Source of the DNA: Pomphorhynchus laevis
Lineage: Eukaryota; Acanthocephala; Palaeacanthocephala; Echinorhynchida; Pomphorhynchidae
Direction of reading: 5' to 3'
NCBI GenBank assembly: GCA_012934845.2
Contig: WNNJ02002412.1
Location: forward strand, 1 to 64,000
Length of the DNA stretch: 64,000 nt
Position 1 is the stretch's first letter, and every line of letters starts with the position of its first letter. Below are positions 31,098 to 40,732 of the stretch, piece after piece. Position numbers and translations under genes: made by a program. The notes below the pieces were generated by a model. That model made no database searches. It had not been told where the DNA came from and was given only the letters and a program-made list of their open reading frames with translations.

Positions 31098-31170
31098 GTA
31101 AAAACTTTTAATTTGTAATTTAGTGAACTTGTAAGTGGATATATATTCACAATAGCCACTAACAAACCTG
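31098..31170 (+). mobile_element. L2-like 3' tail only
   Basis: AAAAACTTTTAATTTGTAAT then AGTGAACTTGTAAGTGGATA and CACAATAGCCACT repeat the tail at 30.91-30.97 kb. Only the 3' hairpin region is present. Confidence 0.65.
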
Positions 31171-31774
31171 CACAATTTAACGTTGATTCTTGCGCGTTTG
31201 TTATTTTAAGAGACATTAAATTTAATATAATAATTGGAAATACCTTACAAATTATCAGTCAAAACGATTTGATAATTTTGTGATATTTGCCTTAGATATT
31301 TTGTTTAAGATTTATAATGTAAGATTTAAGATGTTTTCATTTGTATGACTTGACAATATCGTAATGTATGACGGATGATATACAATTACAATGACGGATG
31401 ATATACTATGATATGACGGATGATATACAATTACAAATTATAATGATATTATATCTTGATAAATTTTAAATAAATAAATTATTAAAATATATTAAGAAAG
31501 TTTTATATTAAGAAAGTTTTATCATGTTTATTAAAAGTAGAGGAATATCTGAATCAGCAATTGTGGACAAGGATAAATCCATGCTTACAGTTGAAAATGA
31601 GTCAGTAGCAGTTCCAGCAAAAGAAGAATTGTAGAACAATTATATAATTATTATTTTAATTTATATAAGGTATATAAATTATATTCTTCTAGCAAAAGAA
31701 GAATTTAATTAAATCTTTTATTTGCTCTTATTAATTGTTTTAGTAAGATAAATTATTAATAAAATATTAAATAA
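31171..31774. other. AT-rich stretch
   Basis: Contains short tandem copies of GACGGATGATATAC (about 31370-31435) and no coding signal. A short Met-initiated run near 31524 (MFIKSRGISESAIVDKDKSM) is only about 36 codons and is not supported as a gene. Confidence 0.45.
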
Positions 31775-31888
31775 ATTTTACCAATAAAATTTATTTACAA
31801 AACACGTTGATTCAGAAAAGTAATCTGATTCACTGAAAATTATATACCAAATTTCACAATAATAAAAGAATAATTTTAATTATTAGGT
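31775..31888 (+). repeat. AT-rich repeat unit, copy 1 (separated from the others)
   Basis: TACCAATAAAATTTATTTAC, AAAACACGTTGATTCAGAAA, then AATTATATACCAAATTTCAC. The same unit is tandem at 32.6-32.94 kb. The L2 fragment lies between. Confidence 0.75.
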
Positions 31889-31889
31889 T

Positions 31890-32420
31890 GACAGGGGAAG
31901 GATCCACATTAATTTAGACTTGTCGGGGTTTAGAACGAGATGGAGATTGGAGAGACGTTCGTAGATAGAAGAAAGACAGTTGGAGGCAGAAATGCCGATA
32001 TCGTGTATGCGATGTGCGGGTGCATGAGCATAGATTAGAATGTCATCGGCGTATTGCATGACCTTAAAGGAGTAAGGTTTGATAAACGGAGAGAGATCGC
32101 CAAGCAGAAGAGAGAAAAGCAGAGGACCTAGGACTGAACCTTGTGGGACCCCGCAAAAAATAGGGATGGGAGGGGAGGATGATGAATTATAACAGATGTG
32201 AAAGGAACGGTCGGATAGGTATGAGGCAAGCCATGCTACGGAGGAGGAAGAAAATCCGTAATTATAACGAAGACGAGTAAGGAGGACGGAGTGGTCGACA
32301 ATGTCGAATGCGGAGGAGAGGTCGAGGGAGATGAGAACACTATATAGAGCTTTGTCTCGAGAAATGAATAAGTCTTTTCAACCTTTCATGTCGGCGATTT
32401 CTGTATGGTGATTTCTGTAA
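31890..32420 (-). mobile_element. L2-like LINE, RT core fragment with open frame
   Basis: The minus strand is open through the RT palm: ISLDLSSAFDIVDHSVLLTR (about 32345-32290), FCGVPQGSVLGPLLFSLLLG (about 32160-32105), VMQYADDILIYAHAP (about 32065-32025), and NPDKSKLMWILP at the left end. Motifs A, B and C are all present. No stop is seen over about 165 codons, so this piece is fairly young. It is truncated on both sides. Confidence 0.85.
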
Positions 32421-32594
32421 TATATTTTTGGAATATACTTAAATATTGTAAGATCGTTTATTGTAATATCGTTAATTTGTAATATCGTTAAATTTAAAGG
32501 CTAACATTAAAATAACATTCATTAAAACGAATATCAACTTATAACGTAAAGATTATAAAAATCTTACGATTTAAATATTTTTATATTTAAAAAT

Positions 32595-32935
32595 TCATGT
32601 ATAATAAATTTTACAACAAATTTTTACCAATAAAATTTATTTACAAAACACGTTGATTCAGAAAATTAATCTAAATTATATACCAAGTTTTACAATAATA
32701 AAATAATTTCATTTATTTAATTAATTATACTTTTTTAATTTTTTTCGTAAATAATTTAAATAATTGAAATTTAAAAATTTGTACCAATAAAATTTATTTA
32801 CAAACCACGTTGATTCAGAAAAAATATCTGATTCGCTGAAAATTATATACCAAGTTTTACAATAATCAAATAATAATTTTAATTAATTAATTATACTTTT
32901 TTAATTTTTTTTCGTAAATAATTTAAATAATTCAT
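32595..32935 (+). repeat. Tandem AT-rich repeat, 2 copies of ~160 bp
   Basis: Copies start near 32615 and 32775 with TACCAATAAAATTTATTTAC and include ACACGTTGATTCAGAAAA/CCACGTTGATTCAGAAAA and TATACCAAGTTTTACAATAA, ending TTCGTAAATAATTTAAATAA. They belong with the unit at 31775. Confidence 0.85.
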
Positions 32936-33031
32936 TTTCATTAAAGTTAAGTTAAATTAACATAATTTTTACAACACCTAGTATTATTTTGTTACCAAAA
33001 ATGATATATGCGAAAAAATCGAAAGGTTTGA

Positions 33032-33379
33032 TTGCAGTCAAAATCTAACCTGATGTATTTAGCGACTGTAACAGAGCGTGTCATACTGAGTGAATTTAGC
33101 CTCCTGTCACTCAATTGTCAAGACTATAGAAACGTCTCGTATAGTACGAAAGATATTTATTTATTTCATGTAATTGTTTTAAAATTAAGACATGGTCAGG
33201 TACGATCAATACTCAATAATCTAAAGGTTTGTGTTGAATATCTTTATAAACATTGTATGAGTCAATTTCGAGAAGAACGTCTAATCCTGGCAAAGATTAC
33301 CCACGATATACGGTATTCTTCAGAAGTGTTGTCCACTGAAATGAGACTGGAAATTATAAGACTATGGACAAATCTTTAA
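33032..33379 (+). CDS. Hypothetical ORF, 115 codons
   Basis: Open from ATG to TAA, encoding among others YLATVTERVILSEFSLLSLN, then NNLKVCVEYLYKHCMSQFRE and LSTEMRLEIIRLWTNL. It resembles none of the LINE, Penelope or host proteins I recognise. Its less AT-rich codons give it some coding appearance, but no promoter, splice or homology evidence supports it. It could be an exon or remnant of an unidentified gene. Confidence 0.3.
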   Translation: MQSKSNLMYLATVTERVILSEFSLLSLNCQDYRNVSYSTKDIYLFHVIVLKLRHGQVRSILNNLKVCVEYLYKHCMSQFREERLILAKITHDIRYSSEVLSTEMRLEIIRLWTNL

Positions 33380-34010
33380 ATGATTCAGCGGTACTAACAA
33401 GATACTATTGAAAAACATTACCGCACCTTAACGGAACGATAAGTAAATTAGCATGAAAGCAATAGGTCATAACTTGGGTAAAGATGCAACGAAATTAATT
33501 TTTTAATTAGAATCCAATGTTCGAGACAGTCAAATTATTATAAGTTTAATATATGTCGCTTGATAATAGTAGATATAACCATTCAAAGTAGTTTGTCCTA
33601 AGCGGGATTACTAATTTTACATACGGAAAACTCTGAGGAGGGTTAATGAGCAAAACACTACACTATGAACATGCACTTAATTTTTGAATTGATCGATGTA
33701 ATAAGAATTGAATTTAAGGTCTTCCTATCAACATTTATAATATTTTTCAAATAGCTGTTTCAGAACGTCCCATCATATGAACCTTATAATTATCAAAATA
33801 AAAGCTGTCTATTTCTAGTATTATATTGTTATCAAATATATAGAGTTTGAAATTCTTAGCTGCTAACTAATAACTACTTACAATTAAAACACGACATAGC
33901 TAATTTTAGATTAAAACACGACCTCTCAATAACTTATAATCAGAAACATCAGCAAGCTTGACTATCTATATATTTATCTGAAGTAAATACAACACAATCT
34001 GAATTAAATA
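33380..34010. other. Intergenic stretch before the full-length L2 element
   Basis: No gene. Contains the left copy of a near-identical ~140-bp direct repeat (33693-33833). Confidence 0.5.
33693..33833 (+). repeat. ~140-bp direct repeat, left copy
   Basis: TGTAATAAGAATTGAATTTA through CTAGTATTATATTGTTATCA. I see one difference (CAGAACGTCC versus CAGTACGTCC) from the copy at 38817-38957. The pair brackets the L2 element at 34.0-38.4 kb and the fragment after it. Confidence 0.9.
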
Positions 34011-34098
34011 CAACAATCACAAAATATATACTTAAAGCTACTTACAGTGTTTCGTTACCTATCAAAGGACACAAAGGACACAAACGACAACGCGACAG

Positions 34099-35230
34099 AT
34101 GGAGCAAACAAATGCAAGCAAAACTATTTCAAGAACATCCAACCGAGTAATGTCTACTTCTTCACGTTGCTGTTCCTGTAACAGTAAAAACTCAATATGT
34201 CGAAGTTGCATCTGTGCAAAGCTGGTCGTACCTGCGTAGACTGCTATGCTCAAAACTGTGAAAACGGTAATTCTAAAGAAATAAACCTATCACGATCTAT
34301 AGAAAGCCATCTACCTCTAAATAGTGAAAATTCCACATTACGCTACAACGACATCTCAACAACTCGTCTTGGAGATTCTGTGTCGCAATTCAATCCTTCT
34401 CTTTCTGCTAGTGCTATACAGATTCCAAACTGTGTATTACCATCCTTGTCACCTATTATCACACAAGGGGGTTCTTTTCACTAGATTTAAAGTGTACCGC
34501 GTTGGATTGTCCGATATATTCTTCCGTAAAAGTGCCATGCCAAGTTTCCAGGGAATTTTTCACATGAGATTTTCTGTGTGGGTTATGTTCCGCTAAGTTA
34601 TTATCCGACTTAAAAGAGTCGTTAGCGAGCGCCAATTCCACTATTAATGATCTACAAACAAGAATAGAATCTCTCAATCTCACTTCTTCGCCTTCCGTAC
34701 CAACTTCTAACCCAGAGTTCTCAATACCTCGTCAAACTTTCGCATCTATTATCCGCAAAGTGACTCGCTCAGTACTCGCAACATCTCAATTCGATAGTAA
34801 ATCAACATCTCCCCTAACAATAATTCAAGCATGTGATAGGCAACAACGGCGCTCGTCAAACGTAATAATACGCGGACTACCTAATTCATCAGACGATCTT
34901 GCTTTAGTATCAGATCTTATTGCATCGTTGAACGTGCCATCCACATGTCGTTTGTATTTACGCTGACTCGCTGCAAAACGTCAAGATATTCCTCCGTGGA
35001 TACTTGTTACATCTGATGAAGCAACCACCACGTCAATTCTGAATAATGCCTACAAACTGAGTGAATCGACTCGATTTAACAACGTATATGTAAGCCCGGA
35101 TCTCTCACCACCTAAGGTGGAAGCACTAAAATTACTTAGGAAACAATTACACGAAAAACGTTTGGCGGATCCTTCGCATGAATTTATAATTCGCAATAAC
35201 CGAGTGATTCGTTTGAAAAAAATCATTTAA
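34099..35230 (+). pseudogene. L2-like ORF1 (Cys-rich zinc module plus RRM-like domain)
   Basis: The N-terminus has RCCSCNSKNSICRSCICAK and, in a shifted frame, GRTCVDCYAQNCENG, a cysteine cluster typical of ORF1 proteins of invertebrate L2/CR1-group elements. A serine/threonine-rich linker follows. At about 34855-35220 is an RRM-like fold: SSNVIIRGLPNSSDDLALVS, IPPWILVTSDEATTTSILNN, VYVSPDLSPPKVEALKLLRK and IIRNNRVIRLKKI. At least one frame change and one in-frame TGA (after STCRLYLR) interrupt it. The protein would bind element RNA. Confidence 0.78.
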
Positions 35231-35310
35231 TCTCCGCCGAAATTCAACCAAATATATCACCACCCTCCATATGACATCATGATAAATCGCAAACAACAAC
35301 GAGGCGAAAA

Positions 35311-38220
35311 TTGTCTGATTCTCCCTCCTCTTCCTTGGGTTGTTTCGCGCCATTTAACTCCAAATCATCCTCCCTAAATTCTCCTTCTAAATACTCACTT
35401 AACATCGGTCTCATCAACATTCGTTCCTTACTTCACAAACTTGAACTTGCTCTCAAAGTCTTACAAAATAGCTCACTTTCACTTATCTGCCTAACCGAAT
35501 CTTGGCATTCCACAAACGACATATCCATTCGAAGACTCGTATCGCTTAACCTAAACGTTGCTGAACGTGCTCGACATGGTGATCCAGGAAGAATCAACCA
35601 TGGTGGTCTACTTTCCTTTTCTTTGCCCACTATATCGTTACATGTTCTAAACTTTCCAGTTGCCCCTACGTCATTCGAGCTTATGTGCTTTAACGCTATA
35701 CACTTCAGTAGACGAATTTGTTTCGCCCTTATCTATCGACCAGGCTCATCTGCGCCATGTCTTACATTCTTTGACGAACTCTTTGATATGCTCTCTAACC
35801 TAAGCATTACATCATATCCCGTCATTATTCTTGGTGACCTCAACATTCGACTTGACAGACCATCATGCGCTCACTCGTCACACCTACTCAAGACATTATC
35901 AGACTTTGGCTTCAGATATATCCCAAACGAACCCACTCATATCCAAGGTGGTACCATTGATTGCATCTTTGTTCGATCATCGTCTACTTGCAGCACCATT
36001 TCTGTGAAAGATGGGGCCTGTCCGATCACTACCTTCTCACCATTAACATTAAAACCAATGATCCTCCACACCCTACTCATGCCCATATATATATCGTCCA
36101 TGGAAACAACTTGATCTAAATAACTTGCGTATAAACCTTCTCTCGTCCCACTCCTAATTTTTGCCGCCTTTACTAAAACTTCACTTGACGACTTAACCAA
36201 CATGTACAGCACTGAACTTATTGGCATACTCGATATGATTTTGCCGTTCAAACAATGCACGCCTCGCCGTCAGTCAGGAGCGCCCTGGTTCGATAGTGAT
36301 TGCCGAAGAGCAAAGCGCTCCTTACGACACCTTCACCGAATGCACTCAAGATTCCGTCGTCGTAATATCACCGAGCTATTAAACTCATCTTAATCAGAAT
36401 ACCTCGAATTTCGACGCAAATACCGATATCTTTTGAACTCAAAATGCTCCTCATACTGGCAAAGCAAAACATCTTTGCGTGACAATCGTCAACACGCGTG
36501 GAAATCCATTAATAAACTTTTGGGTAGAAACAAATCCGTCACGTCTATCTCTATCTCTTCCAACGAATTTGATCTCATTTGCAACGCAAAATGGCTCGAA
36601 CTTTGACCTCAATCCACGTACCATTATCTTGTAGTTTCTCCTACCTAGCCCCATATCATACTAAACTGTTTCACTTTTCACTTTTATCTATCGAAAGCGT
36701 ATCTGATGCCCTAGCACGATTACCCAATTCAACCTCTCCTCTCGATCCTGTTCCAACATACATTCTAAAGTTACTAAGTGACACCATCAGCCCTTATCTT
36801 ACAAGTGTCTTCAACATGTCTATCCATTTATCACACTACCCTTCGTCGTTCAAACATGCCATAGTTCGCCCATTATTAAAGAAGCATCATCTTGATCCCA
36901 GTTCCGCCTCCTTCTATAGACCAATATCAAACCTTCCGACCATCTCAAAACTTTTCGAGCGTCTCATCCTCAGACAGGTAAGCAACTACATATCATCAAA
37001 TTCTATGTTTCCACCTTTTCAATCTGCATATCGACCACAACATTCTACTACGACCGCATGCACAAAACTCTCCAATGATCTACTACTTGCTCTCGACAAA
37101 CATCTAGTAAGCCTTGTAATTTCACTTGATTTATCCTCCGCCTTTGATGTAGTTGATCACACTATACTTCTCTCATGTCTCAGACAACGTTACTGCTTCT
37201 CGTCTCATGTCATTTCTTGGTTCAAATCCTACCTCTCAAATCGCTCTTATCACGTAGTCTCCAACTCCAACTCTTCTGCGCCGGTTCCTCTCAGCTGCGG
37301 TGTACCACAAGGATCCGTTCTAGGGCCGCTTCTTTTCACCCTTCTTCTTGGTGATTTATCTTCCATCGTGGTCTCTTTCGGCTTTGAAGTTATTCAGTAC
37401 GCTGACGATATAGTAATCTATGCATCATGCACACTCACATCTGCATCCAACCTCGCTTCCGATGCATCGTCTTGCCTCTCTGCTATTCACGCATATCTTT
37501 GTTCAATCCGTGTTTTTAAACAACGAGAAATCTAACATGATGTAGATAACACCGCGCCACTCTTACACCCTCGATTTTCCAGTATGCATACACAATTTCC
37601 GTCTACCAGAAGTGACTATCATGACAATCCTCGGTGTCTCTTTTGACAATAATCTCTCGTTTCTGCCTTTCATTCGTAGCAAGATCAGTTCATGCTCCCT
37701 CATCCTCCGTGACATCCGAAGTGTCCGTAGAAACCTCGACGTGAAATCGACAGCTATTTTAATCTCCAGCCTTTTCATGCCTTGTCTAGAATATTGCTTA
37801 GGTCTTCTCGTAAACTGTCCAGCATATCAATTTCACTATTTACAAAGGATTCTGCACACGGCTGCTAGAGTCATCTTCCGCCTTCGCAAGTACGACCACA
37901 TCTCCAACATCCTCCGCATCATTAACTGGCTCGACATTCCGAGCCACATAACCTCTCAAATTATCACACTTGCATGGCAAATCAAATTCCGGCACAACCC
38001 TTCTTATCTATATCTTCCTGATAGCGCATCCCAAATGACGAATAATCTCTCCCTAAGAAGTCATCGCTCCTACTCGCTTTTCGTCCCCCGTCACAACGGT
38101 AATCACGGATATTGTGCGTTCACCATCGCTGCACCACGCCTTTGGAACAAACTTCCGTGAAGAAACAAAATCATTGACGTCGCTTAAACACTTCAAAACT
38201 TCCTTGATCGCCATACTTCT
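35311..38220 (+). pseudogene. L2-like ORF2 (endonuclease and reverse transcriptase)
   Basis: Endonuclease (35311-36114): IGLINIRSLLHKLELALKVL, ICLTESWH, ALIYRPGSS, ILGDLNIRLDRPSC and THIQGGTIDCIFV. Linker: QSGAPWFDSDCRRAKRSLRH. RT (36579-37535): YRPISNLPTISKLFERLILR, SLDLSSAFDVVDHTILLSCL, LSCGVPQGSVLGPLLFTLLL and VIQYADDIVIYAS with intact YADD. C-terminus (37612-38160): TILGVSFDNNLSFLPFIRSK, MPCLEYCLGLL, LQRILHTAARVIFRLRKYDH and IAAPRLWNKLP. These are L2-clade signatures. Frame changes after EN, in the linker and after YADD, plus a TGA after WNKLP, break it. Confidence 0.88.
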
Positions 38221-38385
38221 TGCAAACGAACTAAAATAACACTTTCAGCCGCAATCAATTCAATAACTCTACATACAAGTTCAAACATTCATCGGACGTA
38301 AACTTGTCTTTTAATTTTTATAGTGGGCCTGTAAATGGTTCTATTTACCACAAAGGCCACTCTAAATAAATTCTATTCTATATAG

Positions 38386-38815
38386 ATGAGAATGTCATCG
38401 ACGTATTGCATGACGTTAAAATAATAAGGTTTGATAAACGGAGAAAGATTGTCAAGTAGAAGAGAGAATGGCAGGGGTTTTAGGACTGAACCTTGTGGGA
38501 CCACGCAGAAAATATGCATGGGAGAAGAGGATAATGAATTTGAACATACTCGAAAAGGGTAGGGGTTTTAGGACTGAACCTTGAGGGACCCCGCAGAAAA
38601 TAGGGATGTGAGGGAATGATGATGAATTATAACATATGTGAAAGGAACGGTCGGATAGGTATGAGGCAAGCCATGCTACGGAGGAAGAAGAAAATCCGTA
38701 ATTATAACGAAGGCGAATAAGGAGGACGGAGTGGTCGACAATGTCGAAGGTGGAGGAGAGGTCGAGGTAGATGAGAACACTATATAGAGCTTTGTCTCAA
38801 GAAATGAATAGGTCG
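38386..38815 (-). mobile_element. L2-like LINE RT fragment
   Basis: Same family as 31890-32420. The minus strand shows the region from the LDLSSTFDIVDHSVLL-like motif A to the GVPQG block and the MQYVDDILI-like motif C, with stops and an internal tandem duplication of about 88 bp (AGGGGTTTTAGGACTGAACC at about 38474 and 38562). It abuts the 3' tail of the plus-strand L2 element on one side and the 140-bp direct repeat on the other. Confidence 0.75.
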
Positions 38816-38816
38816 T

Positions 38817-38957
38817 TGTAATAAGAATTGAATTTAAGGTCTTCCTATCAACATTTATAATATTTTTCAAATAGCTGTTTCAGTACGTCCCATCATATGA
38901 ACCTTATAATTATCAAAATAAAAGCTGTCTATTTCTAGTATTATATTGTTATCAAAA
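38817..38957 (+). repeat. ~140-bp direct repeat, right copy
   Basis: Near-identical to 33693-33833. Both begin at TGTAATAAGAATTG and end at TTGTTATCAAA. Confidence 0.9.
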
Positions 38958-39118
38958 AAGGTATATGTAAAATCCGAACTGACGGCTGACGATCATTGCT
39001 GACGATATATGCTGACTGAAGATAGTTCTACTCAGCCAGCATTAAAAAGGACCGAAACATGAAATGTAGGTATTGGATCAGAATCTGATGAGGTCCACTA
39101 ATACTGAAATTTATCATA

Positions 39119-39330
39119 CTGCTGTTGGCTTATTGGATTGAAGCAAAGTGTTTTATTTCATCAAAAAGTTCAATTTTAACACAATTAAATTAACTTAAAG
39201 TGCAATTAATATAATTTAGCGTACTGCTGTTGGCTTATTGGATTGAAGCAAAGTGTTTTATTTCATCAAATATTTCAATTTTAACACAATTAAATAAACT
39301 TAAAATGCAATTAATATAATAGCGCTTAAA
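39119..39330 (+). repeat. Tandem dimer, 107-bp unit
   Basis: GCTGTTGGCTTATTGGATTG starts at 39121 and 39228. The units share AAGCAAAGTGTTTTATTTCA and TTCAATTTTAACACAATTAA. Confidence 0.9.
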
Positions 39331-39334
39331 AAGG

Positions 39335-39640
39335 ATTTATTTTTACGTGGCAAATGCGTGCCGGCGCACGCTTACATGACCACAACAACAAAAATCTAAA
39401 TCATGTTTCGAGAAGGTGGATACGGAGGGGGCATTTAAATGCAATAGAAATGGAGCGCGGCGGACGTCGAGTGGAAGCTGATTTCAGGCGAATGGGGCGA
39501 CGACGAGGAAAATCCGGAGACCGTTGTTGTTAGAGTAATTGGGAACATAGAGTAAGAGGGAATTACGGGAACGCAGTGATAGAGAGATGGGACGAGTGTC
39601 GTCTAAGACAGGGAGATTGATGAATGATGGGAGATCATTC
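39335..39640 (-). mobile_element. L2-like LINE, 3' fragment
   Basis: The minus strand encodes the ORF2 C-terminus (RSRNSLLLYVPNYSNNNGLR, then VVAPFAWNQLPLDVRR), followed by the tail hairpin AAGCGTGCGCCGGCACGCAT and TTGCCACGT (39345-39393). It is strongly 5'-truncated and otherwise little eroded. Confidence 0.82.
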
Positions 39641-39960
39641 ATCGATGATCGATGAACGATTAATTACTATTGTATTAAAGACTACTGTCCTTGTTTAGAT
39701 TTTACTGACGACAAAAATAAGTTGTAATGTCCTATCTGCAAAAGACCATATCAGCTTACAGTATGATATTAATAGGGTTCATACGTTAAGTGTTAACACC
39801 GGCTTAGTATTAAAATTTCGAAGTGCTCACACATACGGCTTGACAAGTCCTAAATTTCTTCTTTGTATATTGTCGGGTCCTGTAAAATTATTTCGACTAA
39901 TCAAGTGCGTGATATTATGCAATCGACGCTGACAACTAGAATGAACACTGATATAATAAT
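39641..39960. other. Intergenic stretch between two L2 fragments
   Basis: No coding signal recognised. Confidence 0.45.
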
Positions 39961-39964
39961 AATT

Positions 39965-40162
39965 GAACACTAAAAAAGGATTTATTTTAACGTGGCAAAT
40001 ACGTGCTAGCGCACGCTTACATGACCACAACAAAACAAGACTGTGAATCAGGTGTCGAGAAGGTGTGAACGGAGGAGGTGTTTGAATGTGATAAAGAAGG
40101 GGGCGCGGCGGACGTCGAAAGAGAGTTGATTCCAGGCGAGTGAGGCGGCGACGAGGAAGGAA
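39965..40162 (-). mobile_element. L2-like LINE, 3' fragment
   Basis: The same subfamily end as 39335-39640 (ORF2 C-terminus near AWNQLSFDVRRAP and tail hairpin GCGTGCGCTAGCACGTATTT at about 39990-40028), but shorter. The two insertions are about 320 bp apart in the same orientation. Confidence 0.78.
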
Positions 40163-40186
40163 CACTAGAATGAACACTGATAACAT

Positions 40187-40267
40187 TGACAAGAAATAAA
40201 ATTTATCTGATTAAAAATGTTTACAGCTTGACAAGAAATATGATTTATCTGATTAAAAATGTTTTTG
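40187..40267 (+). repeat. Tandem dimer, ~43-bp unit
   Basis: TTGACAAGAAATAAAATTTA then TCTGATTAAAAATGTTT, repeated as TTGACAAGAAATATGATTTA and TCTGATTAAAAATGTTT. Confidence 0.85.
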
Positions 40268-40732
40268 TCAGTATCTCCACTGTGTTTTGTCCGGCTATAA
40301 TACACGATACTTCATCCTCACATCAAATATGCCATCCAAGCGTCATTCACTTCCACGATAGGAAAATAAAAAAGCAAGAAAAAATTTTATGGCGTTGCAG
40401 CAAACTCATTCGAGCAAGGTGGAATGACGAGTTATAATGAGCGATTAACTTCGATATGTATGATATCAGTGCAAAACAGACTACTCGTTCTAGACAAGAC
40501 AACATTAGAAAACCTTGTCCTTGGATTGCTCGTTACTTAGGTTTCTAATGTGCTGTGCTGTCCAATGAGCGGGTAAAAGGGTTTTTTTTCGGTCAAAGCC
40601 CTGTAAACATAATAATAGCGATTAATATAATATTTATAATATAATATTAATAGTATACAACAGCCAATGAGTGGTGGCTCGTTTGGCTAGATCTCAATGT
40701 AAAAGTACAATGTCAGTAAAACAAAAAGCAAT
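40268..40732. other. Stretch without recognised gene
   Basis: The related words CCAATGAGCGGG (about 40564) and CCAATGAGTGGTGG (about 40664) are the only repeats noticed. No coding signal. Confidence 0.4.

Larger units (their letters stand above)
34011..38385 (+). mobile_element. L2-like LINE, near full length, broken
   Basis: It carries a 5' UTR, ORF1 (34099-35230), ORF2 (35311 to about 38220) and a 3' UTR with the tail hairpin GTGGGCCTGTAAAT...ATTTACCACAAAGGCCAC (38322-38361), ending in TCTATTCTATA repeats. Both ORFs carry several stops or frame changes, so it is not active. It is the most complete L2-like copy in the window and serves as the reference for the truncated ones. L2 assignment rests on the RT and C-terminal motifs. 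Confidence 0.88.

Noticed and set aside
34459-34683. Minus-strand open frames overlapping the plus-strand L2 ORF1 and ORF2
   Set aside because: They are shadows of the plus-strand LINE frames, without motif support.
33693-38957. The flanking 140-bp repeats as LTRs of a retrovirus-like element
   Set aside because: The interior is an L2-like LINE plus an L2 fragment, with no gag, protease or integrase signal, and no TG...CA ends or primer site.
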